Assembly: GCA_019918135.1 (NCBI GenBank)
Contig: WBZZ01005227.1
Span: 265,001-292,500, forward strand
DNA length: 27,500 nt
Direction: 5' to 3'
Source of the DNA: Paulinella micropora
Taxonomy: Eukaryota; Cercozoa; Imbricatea; Euglyphida; Paulinellidae
Part shown: one piece after another, positions 18,401 through 27,500 of the stretch
Layout of the letters: every line of letters starts with the position of its first letter
Position numbering within the stretch: the first letter of the stretch is position 1
The notes under the pieces: generated by a model
Databases searched by the model: none
What the model saw: only the letters and a program-made list of their open reading frames with translations
Told to the model about the DNA's origin: nothing
Position numbers and translations under genes: made by a program

Positions 18401-21400
18401 GTGACCTGACTGCGATGGCACACGTTTCAGAAGTGGATAAAAAGGTAACAGAAAAATCAAGCCAGCACAGGCTAAACCAACAGACTCATAGAGACCGAAT
18501 GGCAATTTGCATGGAATATAGGGGCGGACGAAAAAGGTGTCGTAGTCTGTACAGGCAAAAAGTGCCGAGGCGGAGTGCAGCAGAAAGCTGGATTCCAGCA
18601 CACTCAGAGCCAGCACACTGTTGACCAATCGTGCCCTGCGGCTCATGTAAATATCCTGCGTTTTCACTTCATCATCAACTGTGTTTTCTTCCTGTCTTTG
18701 ACGAATTCTAGGCCCATCAAGATTGTCGCTCGATTGCATGATCAGACCCCCCTGGCTGCTGCTTGTGTTGCTTCTCGGTCTGGAAATGTCTGCAGAGGCT
18801 GAGACAGAGTGCGGTCGTCCGCTGTTGCCCAGCAGAGATAGCTCCACACTATCATTCTTGCCAGCACCATCATTCTTGCCCTTGGCACGACTGAAATCCA
18901 ACGAGCTTTTCTTTGGTTTCCCAGTCTTCTTAGGGGTCCCACAGCAGCAACCACCCAGCAACCCGACAAACGAGTCCAACGCAAACAACAAACACAAAAA
19001 GGCTATTTGAAAGATTGGCAAAACGAGTGTAGCAGAGTAGACACCGCGAAAGGACAGCAGCTCGTTGCTGAGCTCCAAGGGGCCATATGCACACTCCAGG
19101 GCAGACATTTCGCTCCATTCCGGGAAGAACAAGGAAGGTAGCAGATGCCCATATACGTTGAATGCGGTGATATAAAGATCAGGCCAGTGCAGACGGAACA
19201 GGCCGATGTAAAAGGTGCTTTCAAGAAAAGACACGAAGATGCCCAGCGCGCCTACCTACAAAAATGAACCAGAAAACGGGGTAATTTGGAGGCCGATATC
19301 GGACAGAACTTGTGCTTTTTAGGCTGACCTTGCAGAGCACGTCCATGCCGAAGTATAAGCCACTCAAAACGATGGCATTCGAAAAAATCGAAAGGAAAAC
19401 TATCGGGGAGGCCAAAATAGTCTGGGAAACGCCAAAGTAATCAATTAGACATTTCAGGCACCGATTATTGATTCTGAAATAGCCCTGTTCGCATACGGCG
19501 CAAGAATAATCTGGATCGTAGCCATCTTTACATGTTGCGTTCTGTCCGCCCCCTGGGCAGGCGTCGACAGGATCGCACTCTACCATCAAATCGAGCTGGT
19601 TGGGGTCCCGTGTGTACCCCCGCATCGGCGAAGGAAGCTCCCAGCCACCAGCACAAACGGCGTGAGGAACACAGACCAAGCATGGGGAGTCATCGCGACG
19701 CAGCTTGTAAAAGCCCGCGGTGGTTTCGGACGGTCCAAGGCACAAGCAATCGTCGAGCGTTCCTGAGCCCTCCTTCACCGTTATCGACTTTTCCGGACAT
19801 GGAGTGCAGTTGACATTTCTGACTGGAAGCTTCACACAATACAGCATGCATACATGAGAGGGGAAAGGATGGACATTAAGGAGCACCTGTGTATACGTAT
19901 GCAGTGCACACTTCGTACAGGTCTTTCCGTTCGGATTGGCTGTTTTCCCTGCTTGACATTCAGAGCATGCAACGCGAAAGTCAGGGCTCACCTTTCCGGG
20001 CTCACACGACTCATATGTGTAATTCCCCGCCATTCTGTAGTCCTGTTTATTCAGAGACACTAAAACGGTCGCAACGCCCACGGGATTGTCTGGGGGAGAG
20101 CAAGTAAAGATGCAATTCCTCAAACAAAACTTTTCGCTTGAAATTGAAACGAAATCCGCTGATATGATCGTCGTCCTGTCTGTAGTAATGAACTGGCACG
20201 ACACTGCCTCAGATTTAAAATAAACATTGTCGGCAAGGAAAGTCAGATCCGCCCCTTGTAGCATGGGACCAGAAGTTGGCGAGAAGCTGTGGATGACGAG
20301 CTCATCATGGACCACCAGGTTGAACTTGCCCGTGATGTCGGATTCGCCGTTGAGGGAAACTCGTACACTAACCTTAGCGAAGGCTTGAGAAAGAGGGCTG
20401 GGTGGGACTAGTAATTCTGGTGGAAGGGTAGTCACAAGCCAAGCACCTTGCTGTTCAGCAGGCTCAAGACTCTCAAGAATAATTTGCGCCGGAGACTTCA
20501 GAATATAATTTTCACCTGCGTAGACCACTGTCCATTTAATGCTCACCTGGCTTACATCGAGTGGAGAAAAGGATTTGAGCTGAGGACATTCAACACGAAG
20601 GGGCGGATCAACAGATGCAAGTACAGTAGGTCTATCAATGACATCTGGAGAAACTGCTCGCAGCGCTACAGTTGTGTAAACAGTATAAATCCAATTGCTG
20701 GCTTCATACGGTGGTCTTTGAAAGGAAGTTCCTTGGTCCAAGCTCAGCGCGACTGCGTAGTCTGCGTTTTCGATTGGAAGGTTTTCCGGACGAACTGTAG
20801 CTTCCGAGCATGAATGTTCCACGTGCACCACGGGTACGTAAAAGACAAGCTGGTGAGACAAGACAGAAGAGGAAGCAGCATTCTCAAATTCCAATAAAGC
20901 ACTCGGAAGCAAGTGCTTCCTCACAACTAGCGCGCCTGCTGCCTCATCGAATGCAGACATTGGCAAGGCTGAAGTCTCACCTTGCACCTTCACTCTAAAC
21001 AGCAGATCTGGTTTTGACTCTGAAGTGCACTTGTCCCATCTGATAGGCATATCAAGGGCCAGACGAAGCCACGCGCTGTTGGCATTAGGAGTCGGCGCAG
21101 GTATTTGACTTGTGCCTTGAGAACCATTTGCCAAAGTTACGGTTGACACAAAAGGGTCGCTGCAGCAAACTTTGGTCCAGTTCACAGCGTCCTCACTACT
21201 GGCGGAGGAAAGAAGGGCATCATACAAGTTTGGTTGCAAGGCATATTCCAAGGAAATTGACGCGATGGGCAACGTCCTTCCTGCGATGGCAAGTAGCACG
21301 GCATGGATTGAATCGCCATCACGACTGCCCAGTCCACTGAGCTGTGCCTTGAGCTCAGAGGCCTTGTATCCCCAGCTCAACTTTCCCTCTGCCGCTCTTG

Positions 21401-24400
21401 TGCTGAACAAAGAAACGTTTGTGGAAATGGGTCCACTTGACCCCGACTGTAGATCTTGCCGCTGCTGAATGCGACCCACTATCGAAATATTGGTCTGTGT
21501 TGTCTCAACTTGGACAGCCCGAGTGGTCTGGTTTGCCGGGGGCAGCTCGTTACGGGGCAATGCTTTCACTAAACGTGTAAAACGAACTCGGACCGGCGAC
21601 GCCTCTTGCGCATCTTGGCTGTCTGCGGCGGCTATGGAAGCCTCAGCAGCTTCAACCATGTCCTGCGACAAGTGAACGAATCGAAGTTCGCCCGCATTCA
21701 GATCGGGGCCACTATGAGGAGACATGCTGCATAGAGTCGGCTCATATACTACCCATAACAAAGGGTCTGACGCAAGTTGCCCAAAACAATGTAACTTCAG
21801 AAGATGAGCGCCGATGGCGAGATCGTCTGGAAGAGGGAAGACCACGACTACTTTTCTCTGTTGGAAAAAGAAGACCGCCTCATTTGGCACGAGAAACAAC
21901 GGCGCAGGATCAGAGCTGGCAGAGCTAGCATTAGCAGCAGAGCTGTTAGCGCTTGCATGAGCAACGACTGCGGTCGCAGGTAGTTCCAGGCTACAGGACG
22001 ATCGTATGATGTTGGAGAGATTCTGTGGTGGCAACGGAGATTTACTTCCCAGGTAAGAAAAAGAAATATTGAATTCTAGTGGTTGGACGGACTCCAGAAC
22101 TGGAGGCGTGGTATCTTTCTCGCTCTGGCATGCAGAAAAATTCCTCACAAACGCCGTCTGATTTGCCAAAAGATAAAGGGGCTTTGGTAGGCGTACATTT
22201 GAAAGGGCGAAGAACTCGGGGGCTACGCCTGGAAAAGTCGACCACTGCAGTCCTCCATTAAAGCTGACCCTAACTTCGGCCGAACTAGAGCTGACGCTGG
22301 TGATCTTGTCAAGTGCCAGCGCTGGAACAGGTCCACAGACCAGTTTTGTGTCACTCACAAAGTCACATGCCATGCTGTCAGATGGACCCAGTGTTGCGAT
22401 GGTACTGTCGGTATTAACAAAATTGGAACCAGTAATGGTAACCTTGCGGTCTGCGATCACTGCCTGAGGATGCCAACTCAAATCTGAAGGCATGACGGCC
22501 AGCACGGTAGGTGATTCTGGAAAACGAAGTTCCACTTTTAGTGGATCACACCTATCACGAGTCCAATCCAACCGCAGGGGCCACGACGTGTTCGCAGGAC
22601 CCTCTGGTACATCTAACCATGCACTGAACCCCCACAGGCGGGCAGAAGATGTCACTATCTGTGGCAGAGGAAGAAACGAAGTGCCAATTAGTCGGATACC
22701 CAACCAAGCAAAGCTTCGAGCGAATGAAGCAGTAAGGTTGAACTGACTGATACTGTGATCGGAGTGATAGGCGCCGGCATATATATACCACCCCGAACCA
22801 ATTGCGACCTCAAACGAAAGAAATTCTTCCTGCTGGCATCCTAACCAAAGCAACAGATGCATTTGCACATGGGTAAGGGATAGATACGATGCGACCTTCT
22901 ATCATGACAACAAGCGCGGTGGCCAATCTCTCAACTTGGATCCTCCGCTTATCGACAGCTGGCGGCAGGCTGCATGACAGGACGCGGCGATGCTTCACGC
23001 TACCACTGCTTCGAAAGGTAAGGTTGCCACCATCTCCATTGGAGATCCATTCAACGATTTCAAATGGATCCCAAGGACCCAAAGATGTCTCAGGAGGCAG
23101 ATACAGAGCATTCGGAGAAAGCGACCAATACAAAAAGTTCTGCCCTTTAGAAACGTTGCCTGTCCACCAGTCACCCTCGACAAGGAACCCTTGCCCAGCA
23201 GAGAGTACAAGCCGCTCTGGGGCTCGAGGCGCCTGTTGGAAGGCAGGATAGCCTACGAAGGATAAGGCCGGGGTTGCTGAGTCCGCCAGCACCTCATAAT
23301 GATGCTGTGAGGAAAACTCAAGACCAAAATTGGACTTGTTGGCGTCACTATTTGCTAAAAACCAGAAGGCAGCTGTAGGAGAGGGAGATTCACCAAACCG
23401 CAATGCATCAATTGTCTGATTGGTTGCATTTTTATACAAGAGGTTGACTTCGTAGCCAATATAAACGATAGTCTCGTTGTAAAATGCAGTCTCATGGTCT
23501 GGGGTTGCCAGATCGAGCTGCACCCAAAATTCGGTTGAGTTTGAAGGACAGGGTCCAGCCAAAAAAAAAGAAAGGCGGTTCCCGAACCTCGGGCCCAGGA
23601 AAAAAAGGCGACCACAGTCGGGACTTTCAGCACTTGCTAATAGAGCAAGAGTATCAAACTTGAAATAGGCAGTATAGTTCGTTGGCCGTCTGTCGGGGGC
23701 AGGCAGACTCACTTTCACTTCAGCAAGGTCAAACCAACTGAGATTAGTGTGGGCGCAGAACTGCGATGTTGATTCGAGGCCTATGGACAGGCACGGCGCG
23801 AGAGCTAACAGAGGAAGCCAGTCTCTTGTGGGAAAAAATTCAGCCCCGTCAATAACCAGACGTACAGGAATTGTATCGTTTCTTGTCGCAGCAGGAGGGT
23901 CCAGCCACAGAACCGCCGGTGCCGAAGACATAAAAATTAACCATGGCACCGGGCTACCGTAGGTCTTGCTTAATGGACGGTCTACTGAGACACTAAGGAG
24001 CATGATCCCCGCCGATTCCATAAGTATTGTCGGATATGGACAGAGCACAACTTGCGTAGACACGAACGTACAGTCACTATTTCCAAGCACAGACATGTTC
24101 AAAGCTTGCACGCGAAGCTCCGGAACTGCTCCCGTGTCGCGAAAATAACCAGTACAGTTGATCATGGGCGGTGTAGAACCTTGCATGGCTAAAGGTGGAT
24201 CCAATCCATCAATCACAGGCATTGCATATGCGAGAAAACAGTTATCAGAACACTCCGCATTTGTAGCAGCCAAGTATTCTATGTCAACCGCAAAATCTTG
24301 ACCATTTTGAGCGATTGTAAAAAAGACAGCAGTATCGTCGAGGGACTCAAGCGTACTTCCATAAATATAATTCGTCAGGTCCGGCAGTAGGCAGCTTATA

Positions 24401-27185
24401 CTGCGGTTAGTATCCAGCCAGGAAGCATCGACCAGAATGGAGCGATTGATTTTTGGAACAAGAAACTTGACCACAAAATCAGAACCCGAATCTTCAACAA
24501 GGCCTTTTGCTGATATATTCAAGTTGATACCTCCCTTGAGAGGAACAAGCCCGGGGAAGATAAAAAAATTGGTTGGTGGAGGCACGTACGAAAAAACAAT
24601 ATAATTGCTGTTTGCACTGTACTGCTGAGTGTTAAAAGATAGGGACACGAACACAGACGAAAAATTCTGCGACGCTGGAGTGACGCAAACCACACGTGTT
24701 GAAGAATCGCGTGTGCCCTTCGTGACCTGAGTCCCGAAACGACACAACACACCCTCAAATGTCTCTGGAAAGTTTTCTCCCTCCACAACAACGACCGTGC
24801 CACCTGTCTTGGGCCCGAACCGAGGCGACGAAGAAATGACAACCGGATCTGCGAATATGTAGAATTCAACGCCGTGTACTACTTTCTGTTCTGTCACATC
24901 GATCGAAATGCTGAGAACGGCCTCCTTTCCGCTTGCGAGTCCAGTAGCATCAGGGATCTCTACAAGTGCCACGCTCGTGTTTGTAAAGTTGACGGTGGCC
25001 GACAAGTTGTCCAAGTACGCTATTGCTTGCCCAGTCTTGAAAAACAGACCGCTCATTCTCACTATGGTCCCTCCTGCAAAATTAAAAATATTCATATTTT
25101 CATGAGTACAGCCAGTGCATGCAGAGTAAGCAGCAGTACCGGAGGCGGGGCCAGATTTGGGAGATATAGAATTCAATGTTGTTTTGTACACCGTGATGTT
25201 GGGATCTCTCAGCTGCACCCAGGTAGCCCCGTTGTCCAAGGATACGCTCGTTTTGACACGAGAGAAAGAACCCGTACCAGTGAAATTCAAAAGTGAACTT
25301 ACATTGAATCTCATCGTGGATGGATTAGTTTGATGGCCATTGAACTCGCGGGAGAAGAAGTTGTTCGTCAAGCGAACCAATATCGTTCCAGGGGGTAGAC
25401 CAGCCCCGCGAATGGTAAGGAATCCTTTTAATCCAGCATTGACCACTGCTGGGAAGACATCGTCCAATCGGAAGCAGAAGAACTCCACCGTACTGCTGAT
25501 CTGTTCGCTGACGGTAACTGACAAGGAGTACACAGCTGCAGTGATCGAGTTGTTGGTCGAGCAGCGTCCAAGGGTTAGGTTTCCGCTCCATGGGTAGGTC
25601 CAGTTGTGGCACAAGCTAGGTGCCAACACAGGAGGTACCAGATCTGTTCCGGTGATCCACAAAACCAGATTGACAGCTTCGGGCCCGATATTGGGCATGA
25701 TGGTTATCACGGGACCTAACCAAGAGCAGTCATGGAATAAGGGGACAAAAGACGGCAGAAGTCCAAAGGTGAATGCGAAAAGAGACGAAGGTAAAGGACC
25801 AGTGTAGAAAATCGTGGCTGTGGACAAGGGACCCCACTGGCCAGCCACCTGCAGGCGAAAGGCCAAATCTCCACCAGATCCAGGTGCAGATACGCAAAGC
25901 ACGGTGGCATGGGCCGTCGCCACAATACATTCCGCTTGGAAAGGGCCGATAGATGCTCTGCCATACTGTGCAACCACGTCCCACAAATTACTACTGGGGC
26001 CAAAATCATTCCCGTGCAAAGTTATGCTTTGCCCTCCCAGTGTGCTAAGCGTTGGGTCGCCGATCTCGATAGATAAGACAGTTGGTGGTTTGTATGAGGA
26101 AGATGTATGGGATGGTGGTCCAACGAGTCCAGCTAAGCCAACAGTCCAGGATAGGTTCGCTCCTGCCCCACTCGCTGTAGTGCAGTTGAGCTCGATATGG
26201 GGCACCTTGACCCGACAAAATGCATGAAACTGAAGAGAGTCTCGCCCGTACGACACCTCTAGCAAAGACTCTGATACAAAGTCACCAAAATTGTCTCCCA
26301 GCAAAATGACTGACTCGTTTCCACTCGTTCTCATGGGAAAATTTCCGGAGACAGCTGTGACAGTTGGTAAAGCGTACGACAAATTGTGGTCGATAGTTTG
26401 GGACTGTCCAGCAATAGTCAGTGTGAATGAATTAGTTGTTCCAAGGCCTGGTGCAGACAAGCAAATGATTGCCGCGTCAGCAACCACTACCTGGCATGCT
26501 TTTGCGGCGAAGAAACCGTAATTCACGCTGATCATTGTGATAGGGGTGTTGGTCGGACCAAAGAAGCTTCCATTGATGACAATAGTGTCATTACCTGCCG
26601 TCCGAAGACCGGACAGGCTTGACCCGATCGTAGAGATGATTGGCCCTGCATAAGATGTGCGAGCAACGGAAGCAGGGCCTGCCGAGCCGTTGACCGAGAC
26701 CGTCCACGTGAGATTTGCCCTGGCAACGAAGAAAGGTTTTCATCGTTTGTGCTAATTCTCTTCCTGCTCTCAAACCCATTTTTCCCTGCACTCTGACGGA
26801 GATGAGAGTAGAGACCCGACACCAGGTGCAGACAGACAAGAAATCGTCGCGTTGTTGAGCCAAGTGCAGTTCGAGGCTGTGTAGATGAGCACTCCATTGG
26901 AGTATTCAGCCTCCAAGGTTAGATTCCCGTCGCCAAACCCAATGCCTACTCCAAACGCACCCCAGCGATTGCAATTGTGTTTGTGGGAAGCAATACCGTG
27001 CAGGAAAACGGACTGATTTCCACGCGTTCCAAGTTCCAGTGGGCTAATTTCAGACACTAAACAAACAAAACAGGAAACAGAGGAGTTTAGTGGTAAAAGA
27101 AAAAAACCTAACCTTGTTGTGCAGACGAAGGAAGTTGACTCGCCAGGAAAAGCACCAAATAAAATATACATATTGCACCTTTCAT
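12451..27185 (-). CDS. Giant TIG-repeat, multi-span membrane receptor-like protein with cytoplasmic WD40-like propeller
   Basis: Exons on the minus strand are 27185-27113, 27056-26816, 26719-25800, 25715-25140, 25073-22888, 22832-19887, 19829-19329, 19255-12957 and 12886-12451. All introns are GT-AG, of 56, 96, 84, 66, 55, 57, 73 and 70 bases. The sum is divisible by three, about 4,725 residues. The 57-base intron is the least certain, and the 55-base one has a CAG/CAG acceptor choice. The start is the ATG at 27185, which gives a hydrophobic signal peptide (FYLVLFLASQLPSSAQQ). Then come about ten or more IPT/TIG-like domains (residues about 25-2270), a Cys-rich stalk (2275-2440) and membrane module 1 (2448-2900). 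A cytoplasmic part follows with a Pro14 run (about 3105), a Lys/Ala linker, Ig/filamin-like segments and a WD40-like propeller (about 3917-4360), then membrane module 2 (4367-4720). TIG ectodomains suggest a plasma-membrane adhesion or sensing role; ligand and signalling are unknown. No frame breaks are seen across the coding length. Confidence 0.85.
12480..13600 (-). other. Membrane module 2, diverged copy of module 1
   Basis: Segments: IRALALFSLVTILLFLLSYV, QLLRLVSLFGVAPMSTGLAN, HLAFIGLIVIMVPFWWVGL, FTIIGTLIRIGAGMW, VLQEALLLACTTVLLIVAV, WNLAVCAVTVWFNLGAL and VYGFMVVLGFGWVVGEGIYV. It shares with module 1 a Cys-loop (NALRCITDE ... QTEC), a proline-aromatic (PFW versus PFY) in the next span, and the Q-x(4)-LLA ... 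F(P/Q)P(F/Y) ... NS pattern. The protein ends in a short basic cytoplasmic tail (QRSRKKKA). Confidence 0.6.
13620..18000 (-). other. Cytoplasmic region: coiled/basic linker, Ig/filamin-like segment, WD40-like propeller
   Basis: The region carries a run of 14 Pro (about 17344-17400) and a Lys/Ala/Pro-rich linker (17150-17335). An Arg/Glu-rich helical stretch and a beta-rich filamin-like segment follow (DDIFIGPVYATFIVKDDNGN near 15450). WD-type blades then appear: STGHSKPIRSLQINT with LYSGTEAELCVWAIDTGKM, HILYVGSREGTIYLLDYMG, KLFVGYSNGHLASFNF and LFTGTDGTDIRKWTA. WD40 propellers are protein-interaction platforms, so this part may recruit intracellular partners. The exact blade count is uncertain. 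Confidence 0.6.
18000..19430 (-). other. Membrane module 1 (about nine hydrophobic segments)
   Basis: Segments in order: IVFLSIFSNAIVLSGLYFGM, GALGIFVSFLESTFYIGLF, VYSATLVLPIFQIAFLCLLF, LVNSVLALSVLESSFLLHSA, GLACAGLIFLLPFYPLL, LVSILRRSVLALSVSGLW, PVMQAFIALLAICPSLLFH, CLIAHLVLIFVALTF and IGAVCFVFGFVPLYFLV. A Ser/Lys-rich loop at about 18650-18930 separates the third and fourth. A Cys-containing loop (ALFACTDYD ... PCKLPFG) lies between the fourth and fifth. Similar modules follow Cys-rich stalks in protist surface proteins. Confidence 0.65.
19440..20020 (-). other. Cysteine-rich juxtamembrane stalk (TNFR/ephrin-receptor-like)
   Basis: After the last TIG domain come YESCEPGKV, CSECQAGKTANPNGKTCTKC, NCTPCPEKS, CLVCVPHAVCAGG, CPGGGQNATCKDGYDPDYSC and CEQGYFRINNRCLKC, ending just before the first membrane span. 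The C-x-x-C and CxxG spacing resembles GCC2/GCC3 or TNFR-type modules. A 57-base frame-neutral intron (19830-19886) probably interrupts it; its translation (VLLNVHPFPSHVCMLYCV) does not fit the module. Confidence 0.65.
20020..27056 (-). other. Ectodomain with repeated IPT/TIG-like domains
   Basis: Typical IPT starts recur: ISPLELGTRGNQSVFLHG, TVTAVSGNFPMRTSGNESVI, SISPKSGPASGGTIVRMSG (after splicing), SSSPRFGPKTGGTVVVVEG, and HSFSPTSGPMLQGADLTF as the last. The first four share a CLSAPGxG-type close. Many N-x-S/T sites fit an extracellular glycoprotein. IPT/TIG domains are Ig-like folds used for binding in plexins and in many protist surface proteins; the partner here is unknown. Some segments between clear copies are too diverged to call. 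Confidence 0.75.
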
Positions 27186-27216
27186 TCTGCCAAGCGGATT
27201 TAGTTGCTTATCAAGG

Positions 27217-27388
27217 CAACCTGCGGATGAGAGGAAAAAATGGAAGCCATACTGGGAAAAAATGGTGAACAATTATATTTATTAGCTTGCATAACGTATC
27301 ATCAAGCAACCTGCGGATGAGAGGAAAAAATGGAAGCCATAATGGGAAAAAATGATGAACAATTGTATTTATTAGCTTACATACCTTT
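27217..27388. repeat. 90-base tandem duplication upstream of the giant gene
   Basis: CAACCTGCGGATGAGAGGAA starts at 27217 and again at 27307. Similarity continues through AATGGAAGCCATA, GGGAAAAAATG, TGAACAATT and TATTTATTAGCTT with only a few changes. The first copy begins 32 bases above the start codon, so the duplication covers the probable promoter and 5' UTR. Confidence 0.9.
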
Positions 27389-27500
27389 CCAAGCTTTCTT
27401 TTCTTTCTTCGTTACCTGTCAACAATTTCTTCCTTTCTTCCCTGCTTGGTTGCCTTCCTTGATTCCTTCCTTGCTTTTTCCTTTTTTTTTCTCTTTCCAC
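27389..27500. repeat. Polypyrimidine tract (CTTT/CCTTCC-rich)
   Basis: From CTTTCCAAGC to the window end the plus strand is almost only C and T, with repeated TTTCTTTC and TTCCTTCCTTG. It lies upstream of the giant gene and so is purine-rich on its sense strand. No ORF is supported. Confidence 0.8.

Overview
The window looks like nuclear DNA of a eukaryote, most likely a unicellular protist whose lineage I cannot assign. The reasons are GT-AG introns of about 55-130 bases, long mono- and dinucleotide tracts, an AATAAA signal followed by a genomic poly-A run, a short inverted-repeat element flanked by TA, and one giant receptor-like gene of a type known from several protist groups (repeated TIG domains, a cysteine-rich region and many membrane spans). 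There are no rRNA or tRNA genes and no CRISPR array that I can see.

Right half (12451-27185, minus strand): one intact spliced gene of about 14.7 kb encoding roughly 4,725 residues. It reads signal peptide, large ectodomain with about ten or more IPT/TIG-like repeats, cysteine-rich stalk, multi-span membrane module, long cytoplasmic part (proline run, Lys/Ala-rich linker, Ig/filamin-like segment, WD40-like propeller), then a second membrane module that appears to be a diverged copy of the first. Two introns of 66 and 84 bases (and probably a third of 57) are multiples of three and stop-free, so unspliced sequence looks like one longer reading frame. A 90-base tandem duplication lies just upstream of the start codon.

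Left part (1-4900, plus strand): a row of short genes. They are an unrecognised partial gene, a protein of 17-18-residue tandem repeats with a spliced C-terminal exon, a SET-domain-like protein, and a Cys-rich unrecognised protein. Reading-frame breaks sit at a G10 run and beside an A6 run. The SET-like gene is followed by AATAAA and, 20 bases on, 36 A residues, which looks like a retroposed mRNA end.

Middle (4900-12450): mostly non-genic and repeat-rich. It holds small tandem duplications, a nested satellite of about eight 151-base units flanked by copies of two other repeats, a very GC-rich broken gene (8101-9867), a convergent frame-broken gene on the minus strand (about 9887-10359), and an AT-rich stretch with a 274-base MITE-like element and poly-T/poly-A fold-back. 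The contrast between frame-broken genes on the left and an unbroken 14 kb reading frame on the right suggests that 1-10400 is a decaying or fast-changing accessory region next to a conserved host gene.
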